DNA of 6,058 nucleotides, taken from an uncultured Desulfobulbaceae bacterium (GTDB lineage: Bacteria; Desulfobacterota; Desulfobulbia; Desulfobulbales; BM004). The notes under the pieces are model-generated. The model was not told the DNA's origin. It did not search any database and worked only from the letters and a program-made list of their open reading frames with translations. Both the position numbers and the translations under genes were made by a program. Numbering within the stretch: position 1 is the first letter of the stretch; the number at the start of each line of letters is the position of its first letter. Of this stretch, positions 1-5,948 are shown in pieces. The DNA lies in NCBI GenBank assembly GCA_947258675.1, contig CAMYJP010000232.1, positions 1-6,058 on the forward strand, given 5' to 3'.

Positions 1-1824
1 TAAAAATATTATAAATAATTACGAACAGTTAACCACGGAGAGCCATGTTTGATGTTTAACGTTAAAGACAACAAAACCTTGTACATGTTCGATCCATTTT
101 CTCATCTGGAGCCAAGGCGACTTAAGAGCCTTCAAAATTCCTGGGCCAATATTTTTAGGGAGGATGTCTTGCCACATTTACCCGTTGAGATGTTACGAAA
201 GCATTATCATAATTCCCATGGTCGTCCTTCGAACGAGTTATCATCAATAATGGGAGCAATGATTCTTCAGCAGACCCATGATTTGACTGATGAAGAAACG
301 GCGGAACAATATGCATTCAACATTCAGTGGCACTATGCCTTAAATATCACCAACAACAGTGACACTTATTCCTATGTCTGCCCCAAAAGCCTATGGACTA
401 TGCGGCAAATACTGACGGAAAATAATCTTTATCTGCCGCTATTCGAGTCCGCCAGCAAGAAGCTTGGTGATATTTTTGATGTTGATTTCTGTAAGCAACG
501 AATCGATTCCGTTCACATATGCTCTAACATGCGACATCTTGGTCGCATCGGTCTTTTCGTTGAAATAATCAAAAAGTTTCTACGAAATCTGAAGCGGCAC
601 CAGAAGGGTCTGTTCTCTGCCCTCGAAAAAGAATTTGTCGACCAATACCTTTCAAAAGAAGGTAATTCCTCGTTCTCAATGGTTAAACCTTCGAAAGCAG
701 CAAAGACTCTTAAAAACCTTGCTAAGGACCTTTTCTTTCTAACAGAACGATATGCAGGAGATAAAAATATCGCTTCGATGAGCTCTTATCAGCTAATGGT
801 TCGTCTATTAAAAGAGCAGTGGCTTGTTAAAAAAGACGCCAAGGATAGTTCCAATAAAGTTCAGATCAAAGCGAATAAGGATGTTCCCTCAGACTCCCTG
901 CAAAGTCATGCCGATCCGGATGCCGGATACAGCGGCCACAAAGGCAAAGGCTATCAGGTTCAAATCATGGAGACTTATTCTCCGGCCGAGACGGAGAAAT
1001 CATTATCGTTGATCACCCATGTTGCGGTCGAGCCGGCAAATGAAAGTGACGCCAATGCATTGCTTCCGGCAATTGATGCAGCCAAGCAAAGGGACATGGC
1101 CCCTGAAGAACTGCTGGCAGATTCTCTTTATGGAGGCGACCAGAACTGCGCGGACGCGAAAGAGCGAGGTGTTGAAGTTGTTGCTCCGGTCATGGGAAAG
1201 CCTGAGAAGAGTAAGATAAGTTTGAGCGATTTCGTGCTCAGCGCTAAAGGCAATGTCAAGGCTTGTCCACATAATCAGGCTCCAATCAAAGTCAAAGACA
1301 AGGGAAAAAGAATAAACCTATCTTTCGCCTTAGAGACCTGCGCAGAGTGTCCTTATGTCCAAGATTGTCCAGTGAAGCCTGGCAAAAGAGCTTATTACCT
1401 GAACTACTACAAGGCAGCCGCTCGTGTTGCTCAAAGAAAAGCAGCTGAGAAGACTCCAGAGTTTATAGAGAAATACCGTTACCGAGCCGGTGTAGAAGCA
1501 ACGATGTCATACTATGACAAGAAGACCGGTGTGAAAAAATTACGAGTACGAGGGCTAAAGGCAGTAAGCTTTGCAGCCACTCTAAAAGCCCTTGGTGTTA
1601 ATATTCATAGGGCAACTGCGTTTAGAAAACGACAAAAAAACGGTAATGGCACCTATTTTTCAATATTTTTGGTCTGCTACGAACATATACAAGTTATCAA
1701 AGAGCTATTTGAGAAAATCCCCCACAAATGTGCGAGATTTTTTTACTATTTTAAATGCAACAAGAGAATTTATCTCCCTGCTGCATATTCACTTTTTACG
1801 AGAGCATCAATCATTGGCAATTGA
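1..1824 (+). mobile_element. IS1182-family insertion sequence, ends not resolved
   Basis: A complete IS1182-type transposase gene occupies nearly all of this stretch, so the region is taken as an insertion sequence. The left end may lie in or before the first 48 bases. The right end lies at or soon after the transposase stop. I compared the first 48 bases with the reverse complement of about 150 bases after the stop and found no convincing terminal inverted repeat, nor a target duplication, so the limits are approximate. The element lies directly upstream of a decayed four-helix-bundle gene and of ftsB. Confidence 0.6.
52..1824 (+). CDS. IS1182-family DDE transposase
   Basis: This 590-residue protein cuts and joins DNA at the ends of its own insertion sequence. 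The N-terminal part (about residues 15-130) has the DUF772-like helical domain of IS1182/IS5-type transposases. The likely catalytic triad is Asp152 in RIDSVHICSNMR, Asp357 in LLADSLYGGDQN and Glu482 in YRYRAGVEATMSYYD. A cysteine cluster (Cys405, Cys430, Cys433, Cys439) between the second Asp and the Glu resembles a zinc site. The segment DPDAGYSGHKGKGYQVQ near 288-304 is typical of the family. I chose the ATG at 52, which has GGAG at 37-40; a TTG at 49 would add one residue. The ATG at 45 runs into a stop after four codons. The frame is intact and length is normal for the family, so the gene may be active. After about residue 535 the sequence is less conserved in my reading and is AT-rich. 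Confidence 0.93.
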   Translation: MFNVKDNKTLYMFDPFSHLEPRRLKSLQNSWANIFREDVLPHLPVEMLRKHYHNSHGRPSNELSSIMGAMILQQTHDLTDEETAEQYAFNIQWHYALNITNNSDTYSYVCPKSLWTMRQILTENNLYLPLFESASKKLGDIFDVDFCKQRIDSVHICSNMRHLGRIGLFVEIIKKFLRNLKRHQKGLFSALEKEFVDQYLSKEGNSSFSMVKPSKAAKTLKNLAKDLFFLTERYAGDKNIASMSSYQLMVRLLKEQWLVKKDAKDSSNKVQIKANKDVPSDSLQSHADPDAGYSGHKGKGYQVQIMETYSPAETEKSLSLITHVAVEPANESDANALLPAIDAAKQRDMAPEELLADSLYGGDQNCADAKERGVEVVAPVMGKPEKSKISLSDFVLSAKGNVKACPHNQAPIKVKDKGKRINLSFALETCAECPYVQDCPVKPGKRAYYLNYYKAAARVAQRKAAEKTPEFIEKYRYRAGVEATMSYYDKKTGVKKLRVRGLKAVSFAATLKALGVNIHRATAFRKRQKNGNGTYFSIFLVCYEHIQVIKELFEKIPHKCARFFYYFKCNKRIYLPAAYSLFTRASIIGN

Positions 1825-1969
1825 TTATTGATTATTTGCTATGACAAGAGGCGATGATACGCAGGAAAAACTGATTAAGTTTGCATAAAGAAGGTGATGA
1901 GCTAGGCAAGACCCTGAGCGCAAGTTGAAACTGCGATGCCAAGAAAAACTAATAATCAATACTCAATTG
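1818..1969. repeat. 19-bp imperfect inverted repeat (1818-1836 / 1951-1969) of TTGATTA-type heptamers
   Basis: CAATTGATTATTGATTATT at 1818-1836 is the reverse complement of AATAATCAATACTCAATTG at 1951-1969 with one mismatch in 19. Each arm is built from short heptamer-like units (ttgatta). The arms enclose 114 bp that carry the remains of a four-helix-bundle protein gene. The left arm overlaps the last codons of the transposase and the right arm overlaps the end of the remnant. The arrangement resembles a small element with terminal repeats, or an intervening-sequence stem. Confidence 0.7.
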
Positions 1970-1980
1970 ATAATAACTAA
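1841..1980 (+). pseudogene. decayed four-helix-bundle (S23 / 23S rRNA intervening-sequence-protein-like) gene
   Basis: Three fragments in three frames look like the two ends of one small four-helix-bundle protein. At 1841-1888 the start reads MTRGDDTQEKLIKFA and then stops; MxxxDxxQEKLIxFA followed by VRII is the usual opening of these proteins. At 1887-1925 another frame reads KEGDELGKTLSAS, which fits the usual C-terminal helix ending in ASIKTA. At about 1933-1980 a third frame reads AMPRKTNNQYSIDNN and stops. Adding one base in each of two places near 1925-1931 would join the last two as SASLKTAMPRK. The middle, about 80 residues in intact relatives, is missing. Family members bind RNA or act as accessory bundles; this copy cannot make a full protein. 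The assignment rests on remembered family patterns, not a search. Confidence 0.7.
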
Positions 1981-1999
1981 TTGTAACGTTAAAGATGAC

Positions 2000-2323
2000 A
2001 TGATCCCCAGCTACATAAGGCAAAAAAAAATAACCAAACAGGACATCAAGAAACTGCAGATTTTCTGTCTGATTCTCTGTTTTCTGATCCTCTTGTGGAT
2101 TATTTTTTCACCGATCAGCGGTGGATTGCGTTTTTTCAGTGTAAATGAAGAATTATCGGAGATTCAGGCAGAGAATATTAATCTTAAGAAACAAAACACA
2201 GCTCTTGAGAAAGAGATTGAAAGACTGGAGAATGATCCTGAATATATGGAAGAGGTTGCGAGGAAGAAATTTAAACTGCTGAAAAAAAACGAAATCATCT
2301 ATGACTTTAACAAAAAAAAATAG
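2000..2323 (+). CDS. ftsB: FtsB/DivIC-family cell division protein
   Basis: This 107-residue bitopic inner-membrane protein matches FtsB, which with FtsL and FtsQ forms the complex that activates septal peptidoglycan synthesis at the division site. Residues 1-19 are a basic cytoplasmic tail, 20-38 a transmembrane helix (IFCLILCFLILLWIIF), 49-79 a periplasmic coiled coil, and 77-103 the family-typical ending ENDPEYMEEVARKKFKLLKKNEIIYDF-like stretch, where most relatives have a Gly before E-I-V/I-Y. An in-frame start exists at 1925 (TTG), but those extra 25 residues come from the decayed upstream gene and repeat arm, so I chose the ATG at 2000 although its ribosome site is weak. The gene ends in a run of nine A before the stop. 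The next gene follows after 33 bases, probably in one operon. Confidence 0.85.
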   Translation: MIPSYIRQKKITKQDIKKLQIFCLILCFLILLWIIFSPISGGLRFFSVNEELSEIQAENINLKKQNTALEKEIERLENDPEYMEEVARKKFKLLKKNEIIYDFNKKK

Positions 2324-2356
2324 TCTGCAGCCTATGCAAACTTTACTGTAAAAGCA

Positions 2357-3157
2357 ATGCATGATAACCCAACAAACTATCTGTTAGAGGAAGTTCGGAA
2401 GCTTTTGACCTATTATCAATCAATGGGGATCAAACATTATCCACGCAGTAAAGCGATTGATACATTCCTCCAATACCAAAAGCAACCTCCAAACAAAGGG
2501 GAAAAACAAGTTTTTCCTGCCACTTCCTCTGACACTCAACAAAAAAATAGCGCCCTACAGAATGAACAGTCCCATGCAGGGATTTCCATATCCATTGAAG
2601 ATGTAAGAACAGAAATCGACGGCTGTACCCGCTGCCAACTGCATGTCAACAGGAATACAATCGTATTTGGTCAAGGAGGTGTTAAGAACGTTTCTCTTTT
2701 TGTTGTGGGAGAGAGCCCGGGTGAGGAAGATGACCAGTCTGGGAAAACATGCAGCGGTGAACCCGGTGCACTGTTAGCCAAAATGCTTGGTGCTATTAAC
2801 TTGTCTCGAGAACAGACATTTATCACTACTCTGGTCAAATGCCGACCGCGGAAAGGTCGCCCGCCTGAAAGTGATGAAATCAACAGCTGCCTGCCGTTTC
2901 TCCAACGCCAGATCGAAGCTACTTCACCGTACATAATTTGTGCAATGGGTGCTGTTGCAACACAAACTCTTTTAAAGACAGAGGAATCCTTTTTCAAGCT
3001 GCGTGGAAAATTCCACGACTTTTACACCAGCAGCGGGCGGCATATACTTCTGATGCCAACTTTTCTTCCTTCTTTTCTGATAAAAAACCCTGAAATGAAA
3101 AGAGGCAGCTGGCATGATCTCCAGTTGATTGCCAGGCAATTACAAATAAAAAAATGA
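2357..3157 (+). CDS. family-4-type uracil-DNA glycosylase (Fe-S), atypical active site
   Basis: This 266-residue protein has the fold signatures of family-4 uracil-DNA glycosylases, which remove uracil from DNA in base excision repair. After a variable N-terminal region (1-80) come CTRC (Cys90, Cys93), GESPGEEDD at 118-126, VKCRPRKGRPPESDE with Cys162, SCLPFL with Cys178, and MPTFLPSFLIKNPEMKRGSW at 233-252. The four cysteines match the [4Fe-4S] ligands, with the usual 16-residue spacing between the last two. Three usual pocket residues differ. Cys132 replaces the Phe of GxPFVG, Thr158 replaces the Asn of ITNVVKC, and Leu237 (CTT at 3065-3067) replaces the His of the HPA/HPS motif. The fold is probably intact, but uracil removal may be weak, altered or lost. 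The start codon lacks a strong ribosome site; the gene follows ftsB by 33 bases. Confidence 0.88.
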   Translation: MHDNPTNYLLEEVRKLLTYYQSMGIKHYPRSKAIDTFLQYQKQPPNKGEKQVFPATSSDTQQKNSALQNEQSHAGISISIEDVRTEIDGCTRCQLHVNRNTIVFGQGGVKNVSLFVVGESPGEEDDQSGKTCSGEPGALLAKMLGAINLSREQTFITTLVKCRPRKGRPPESDEINSCLPFLQRQIEATSPYIICAMGAVATQTLLKTEESFFKLRGKFHDFYTSSGRHILLMPTFLPSFLIKNPEMKRGSWHDLQLIARQLQIKK

Positions 3158-3172
3158 TTGCGTCGCAGATAA

Positions 3173-3197
3173 GCGCAGACTTCGAAAAGTCTGTCGC
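3173..3197. terminator. hairpin between convergent genes, possible terminator
   Basis: GCG-CAGACTT, loop CGAA, AAGTCTG-T-CGC gives a 10-bp stem with one bulged T. It lies 15 bases after the UDG stop and 13 bases before the end of the convergent lipoprotein gene. Neither side has an immediate T-run. On the minus strand the T-rich stretch is the A-rich end of the UDG gene, about 19 bases on; on the plus strand T-rich sequence starts about 14 bases on. A role in ending or protecting both transcripts is inferred. Confidence 0.45.
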
Positions 3198-3210
3198 AAC
3201 GCCATCAAAC

Positions 3211-3600
3211 TTATTCTTTTCTCTCTACAATCTTAAACTCATAATTCAAATCAACCGGTCCCCAGTTTTTATTGTTCCACATACAGCAATATATTCCCTT
3301 CGCATCTGCAACAAAACCTCCTTTCAATGTAGTTATATTATCATTTTTGACCGGATATACCTTGCCGTCCGGGCTATGATAATGCACATCAAAATCAACC
3401 GGGGCATTGGTCTCAAAAGAAAATTCAACTTCCTGGCCGGGCGTCAGTTTATCACACGCTTCGTAAAATGAAGATTGAGCAATAATTATCATCTCTTTCT
3501 GTTTGCTGACAATATGACTGGGTTTCGTTTCAACGGTAGCACAACCTGTTGCCAACATTACGCCAACCATACTCATCATCAGAAAATGAGGTACTCTCAT
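3211..3600 (-). CDS. small lipoprotein with a GOLD-like beta domain
   Basis: This 129-residue protein starts with a lipoprotein signal peptide: basic start, hydrophobic core and the lipobox ATGC with Cys20 as the lipidated residue. The residue after Cys20 is Ala, which favours transfer to the outer membrane. The rest (about 35-127) is a predicted all-beta domain with motifs such as GQEVEFSFETNAPVDFDVHY, HSPDGKVYPV and a closing YEFKIVE strand. This resembles GOLD/emp24-like sandwich domains seen in bacterial envelope proteins, but I am not certain of the family. Cys105-Cys106 lie next to each other before MW, with Cys49 as a possible disulfide partner. The ATG at 3600-3598 has a good ribosome site, AGGAGA, at 3612-3607. 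The gene stands alone and converges on the UDG gene. An overlapping plus-strand reading frame (3154-3471) has no protein-like features. Confidence 0.8.
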   Translation of the reverse strand: MRVPHFLMMSMVGVMLATGCATVETKPSHIVSKQKEMIIIAQSSFYEACDKLTPGQEVEFSFETNAPVDFDVHYHSPDGKVYPVKNDNITTLKGGFVADAKGIYCCMWNNKNWGPVDLNYEFKIVERKE

Positions 3601-3621
3601 AAATACTCTCCTAATAGTTAA

Positions 3622-3650
3622 ATTTTATCTGATTTTGTTAAAACTGAAAA
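3622..3650 (-). promoter_or_regulatory. possible sigma70 promoter of the lipoprotein gene
   Basis: On the minus strand TTTTCA (3650-3645) and TAAAAT (3627-3622) are separated by 17 bases, giving 4/6 and 5/6 matches to the sigma70 boxes. Transcription would start near 3615, just ahead of the AGGAGA ribosome site at 3612-3607. The region is AT-rich, so chance matches are likely. Confidence 0.35.
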
Positions 3651-3684
3651 ATCAAAACAGCCTGATATTTAAAAATTTTTGCTG

Positions 3685-3702
3685 GAATTGCTTATGCAAT
3701 TC
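3685..3702. repeat. perfect 7-bp dyad with TTAT loop
   Basis: GAATTGC-TTAT-GCAATTC is a perfect inverted repeat. It lies about 35 bases upstream of the proposed -35 box of the lipoprotein gene, so it could be an operator or simply a hairpin. It follows the palindrome AAAAATTTTT at 3671-3680. No regulator gene is nearby. Confidence 0.5.
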
Positions 3703-3826
3703 AAACACTTTTTAGGAATTATTCTCAACAATATATTCTATCTTCAAACAAAATTCGAGATTTTTTGTTCACCTTCTTTCTTCTTTTTCAAAAATAAAAA
3801 GGATTTCCGAACACTGGAAAGTACAA

Positions 3827-3845
3827 TAGCAGATAAAAACTGCTA
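3827..3845. repeat. 6-bp dyad TAGCAG/CTGCTA
   Basis: TAGCAG, a seven-base A-rich loop, and CTGCTA form a short perfect inverted repeat in otherwise featureless AT-rich sequence. No T-run follows and no function can be assigned. Confidence 0.35.
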
Positions 3846-3954
3846 CCTCTATCATATAGTATATTACCGAGATTAATTTGTTTTGTTCTTAATGATACTG
3901 CTTATAAAGACCAAACTGTTCTGACGCTACTTCATTTGTGAAAAAATCCTTGTA

Positions 3955-4097
3955 CCCTAAATAGTGAATGGAGTATGTTCCTTTTGCTCCAATGGAGCTA
4001 AAGTGAATGATTTTTAGTCTAAAAAAACATGACTATACTGCGCAAGTCATTTCTACTGCAAAATTAATTTTACAACTTCACTATTTACTATTTAGGG
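3955..4097. mobile_element. MITE-like element with CCCTAAATAGT inverted ends
   Basis: The left end reads CCCTAAATAGTGAATGG and the right end, in reverse complement, CCCTAAATAGTAAATAG. The first 11 bases match perfectly and partial identity continues inward. The 143-bp interior has no protein gene but holds nested dyads: GCTCC-AAT-GGAGC near 3985, TTTTTAG-T-CTAAAAA near 4011-4025, ATGACT/AGTCAT at 4029-4050 and the palindrome AAAATTAATTTT at 4060-4071. I see no target-site duplication (left flank ttgta, right flank cttct). The right end lies six bases before the ATG at 4104 and supplies its AGGG. Confidence 0.5.
4011..4039 (+). promoter_or_regulatory. possible promoter inside the MITE-like element
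   Basis: TATACT at 4034-4039 is a 5/6 match to the -10 box. The best -35 at 17-base spacing is TTTTTA (4011-4016), which is poor. If used, transcription would start near 4046 and give a leader of about 58 bases for the gene at 4104. Confidence 0.3.
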
Positions 4098-4103
4098 CTT
4101 CTC

Positions 4104-5435
4104 ATGAAAATGAAAATTTACAATGAAATACTACGGTATGCTTCTACTATTATCATCTTCCTTTTTATTTTTCTTCCTGCTACAGCACCATTATGCGAGG
4201 AAGGGAAAGACATACAAAATAAAAAAATCGCTATACTTCCATTCAAGACGCATACTCCTGAAAAGGAAGTTATTGACGGTTTGCTTTCAGATTACGATGA
4301 CCCTGTGGTTGCTTCGAAATTATCGGAATTTGGCAAAAAGCTGCAGGCGGATTATCTGGTCACCGGCAGTATCACCGCTCTGGGCAGCAGCATGAGTCTG
4401 GACACAGTAGTAACAGATGTTGCCTCTCCGGAAGCTGTTCATAATTTCTTTGCCACTGCCACCAATGAAAATGATGTTATTCCGGCAATAAACCAATTGG
4501 CGGGAAGCATATCAGAGGAACTCTTCGGGACAAAGCAATCCACCCCTGCAACAAAGATTACCGAACCTGCACCTGAAGTCCCCCAGCAACAGGCACACCA
4601 GACTGCCCATCCGGACAAGGCATTTATTCTACCCTCGGGAGAGAGTGTCGCGAAAGGCCAGTCTCCTTTTATCCGCCCCACCGGTGGTTCCGGAGTTGCC
4701 GGTTTTGCCAAGAGCCAGAATTTCAATTTGGATATCCAGGCTATGGATGTGGGGGATGTTGACGGCGACGGCAATGATGATGTCGTGCTGGCTGATTTAT
4801 CTAAGGTACATGTATACCGTAGAAACGGAAATAGATTCTCAGAAATAGGTACCATACAAGGGACCACCAGGCATAAAATTCATGGAGTCAGTCTTGCAGA
4901 CCTGAACAATAACGGCATCATGGAAATTTATGTCAGTGCGGCGGATGACGACTCACCTGGTTCCTATGGTGCTGAATGGCAGGGAAATGACTTTCACTAT
5001 CTTTTCACCAAAGCGGACTGGTACATCAGAACAATGACGCTACCAGGGGAAAGGCATATTCTGGCGGGCCAGCGAACCGGTATTAATGCGCCAACCCAGC
5101 CCCCCATTTTCAGTCTGGACCCTGTGAACGATCTGCAGATAAAGGAAAAGGTTCCGGTGCCCTCCTGGCTTAACCTCTTTGAGTTTTCGCTGGCAGACCT
5201 GGATGCTGACGGTCAGTTTGAGATAATCTACTTTACTCAGAACGATCGGCTCATGGTTTTACAGGCAAACGGTAGTACTTTATGGACCAGTGGTGAGAAT
5301 TACGGCGGCACAACTCGATTTATAGGCGAATGGCAGGATATGCAGCGTAAAGGTATCAATATGGATGAGTATCATCCGGCAGATGGGCAGCGGCGAGATC
5401 TATGGCCTTACCTGGAATGGTATCGCGCTCACTGA
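4104..5435 (+). CDS. secreted TolB-N-like / FG-GAP (VCBS) repeat protein, C-terminus lost by frameshift
   Basis: This 443-residue frame starts with a signal peptide or N-terminal anchor (about 1-31, core TIIIFLFIFLPATA). Residues 40-142 resemble the TolB N-terminal/CsgG-like nucleotide-free domain: KKIAILPFKTH, then QADYLVTGSITALGSSMSLD. A Pro/Gln/Thr-rich linker (about 145-200) follows. Then come FG-GAP/VCBS beta-propeller repeats with calcium-type loops: DVDGDGNDD (218-226), DLNNNGIME (266-274) and DLDADGQFE (365-373). From about residue 425 the frame turns to unrelated sequence (QRRDLWPYLEWYRAH) and stops, while the expected C-terminus continues in the +1 frame. The join KTHTPEK-EVIDGLLS near residue 54 also looks shortened, as the domain usually has some 30 more residues there. 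Likely a periplasmic or outer-membrane-facing protein, now probably a pseudogene. The ribosome site AGGG (4094-4097) is weak. Confidence 0.8.
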   Translation: MKMKIYNEILRYASTIIIFLFIFLPATAPLCEEGKDIQNKKIAILPFKTHTPEKEVIDGLLSDYDDPVVASKLSEFGKKLQADYLVTGSITALGSSMSLDTVVTDVASPEAVHNFFATATNENDVIPAINQLAGSISEELFGTKQSTPATKITEPAPEVPQQQAHQTAHPDKAFILPSGESVAKGQSPFIRPTGGSGVAGFAKSQNFNLDIQAMDVGDVDGDGNDDVVLADLSKVHVYRRNGNRFSEIGTIQGTTRHKIHGVSLADLNNNGIMEIYVSAADDDSPGSYGAEWQGNDFHYLFTKADWYIRTMTLPGERHILAGQRTGINAPTQPPIFSLDPVNDLQIKEKVPVPSWLNLFEFSLADLDADGQFEIIYFTQNDRLMVLQANGSTLWTSGENYGGTTRFIGEWQDMQRKGINMDEYHPADGQRRDLWPYLEWYRAH

Positions 5436-5616
5436 CCTCTGGCATACGAAGAGCATTGATGGCTATATTGTCGACTATCAGCTACGTTTTGATCCGGGTG
5501 ATTCACAAAAAGCCCAGCTCTTTGTTGCTCTGCAACTGCGGAGCGGATTGATGAGCATGGGCAAAAAAGAGGGCACTGTGCTGATGTACGGGCTTGATTT
5601 TGGCAAGGGAAAATAG
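5365..5616 (+). pseudogene. out-of-frame C-terminal end of the FG-GAP protein
   Basis: This 83-codon frame overlaps the end of the preceding frame by 71 bases. From codon 6 it reads RQMGSGEIYGLTWNG, then WHTKSIDGYIVDYQL, FVALQLRSGLMSMGKKEGT and MYGLDFGKGK. That is the usual C-terminal end of FG-GAP proteins of this type. The ATG at 5365 has no ribosome site, so it is not an independent gene. The downstream frame is +1 to the upstream one, as a deletion of 3n+2 bases would give. In relatives an extra repeat of the YLPPRI-DLDGDGKNE kind lies between GEWQD and GEIYGL. Only about 20 residues remain here, so a deletion near 5345-5385 is the simplest explanation. A sequencing or assembly error is the alternative. 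Confidence 0.75.
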
Positions 5617-5829
5617 ATGCACCGGGAGATAATTTAACATACCTGGTTTTCTGAATACATAGCTAAAAAACAATTGTAAGCTTTGCATTTAATAAATTCG
5701 GGTTAATTTCTTTTTTTTGTTTAAATTTTTTCAAAGGCTTGCCGAAAGACATCATCACGTTTATGAAGCTCTCTGGCCTGTTTTTTCATAAAATAGTCAA
5801 GGGCAGCACAAAAAATAAAAAAAAACTAC

Positions 5830-5859
5830 TTGACAAGCTGGACAACCAGTTGTTATGGG
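5830..5859 (+). promoter_or_regulatory. sigma70-like promoter for the gene at 6030
   Basis: TTGACA at 5830-5835 matches the -35 consensus exactly. The -10 is weaker: TATGGG at 5854-5859 with an extended TG at 5851-5852 and an 18-base spacer, or TTATGG with 17. Transcription would start near 5866 and leave a leader of about 165 bases. Confidence 0.55.
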
Positions 5860-5896
5860 TAGAAAAATTTTTTCTTTGAATAAAAGGCTTGTAAGA

Positions 5897-5926
5897 GCAA
5901 GACTTTAATTGGAAAGTACGCCTTGC
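5897..5926 (+). promoter_or_regulatory. bulged hairpin in the leader
   Basis: GCAAG-ACTTT pairs with AAAGT-(ACGC)-CTTGC around the loop AATTGG, giving 10 pairs with a four-base bulge on the 3' side. It does not match any riboswitch class I know. An alternative short stem, CTTG/CAAG just upstream (from about 5888), competes for the same CAAG. Confidence 0.4.
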
Positions 5927-5938
5927 AGCCACCGCCGA

Positions 5939-5948
5939 ACAAGGAGGT
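5939..5948 (+). promoter_or_regulatory. CsrA-like GGA site (upstream of two)
   Basis: ACAAGGAGGT differs by one base from the CsrA consensus ACARGGAUGU. It also looks like a perfect ribosome site but no start codon follows at a usable distance. A second, weaker match, ACAAGGAGAT at 6015-6024, is the actual ribosome site of the gene at 6030. Paired sites, one on the ribosome site, are typical of CsrA repression; this is inference only. Confidence 0.3.

Larger units (their letters stand above)
3601..4103. other. intergenic region between divergent genes, no protein gene seen
   Basis: The lipoprotein gene leaves leftward and the FG-GAP gene rightward from this 503-base AT-rich region. It holds the lipoprotein promoter and ribosome site, two short hairpins (3685-3702 and 3827-3845) and the MITE-like element at 3955-4097. 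Short open frames occur, for example a 65-codon TTG-started one at 3679-3876 rich in Phe, Ile and Lys, but they lack ribosome sites and protein-like composition, so I do not call them genes. Confidence 0.6.

Noticed and set aside
1818..1969. Retron- or riboswitch-like RNA between the inverted repeats
   Set aside because: No reverse transcriptase is nearby, and the local stems are explained by the remains of a coding sequence.
57..1995. Shared 12-mer TAACGTTAAAGA at 57-68 and 1984-1995 as a possible target duplication or IS end
   Set aside because: The first copy lies inside the transposase coding start, and about one 12-mer match is expected by chance in an AT-rich window this size.
1925..1999. 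N-terminal extension of FtsB from a TTG at 1925
   Set aside because: The extra residues are read through the decayed four-helix-bundle gene and the right repeat arm. FtsB proteins start shortly before the membrane helix, as from 2000.
3892..4036. Minus-strand open frame ending YLGYKDFFTNEVASEQFG and a few more residues
   Set aside because: It has no start codon or ribosome site and crosses the edge of the MITE-like element. It reads protein-like, but I cannot name a family.
4439..4867. 142-codon minus-strand frame
   Set aside because: It is a shadow of the FG-GAP protein gene; the plus-strand frame has clear domain motifs and this one has none.
5721..5789. Minus-strand 22-codon frame starting MKKQARELHKRDDVF
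   Set aside because: The composition is helical and plausible, but it is very short, has no ribosome site and overlaps AT-rich runs. At most it is a gene remnant.
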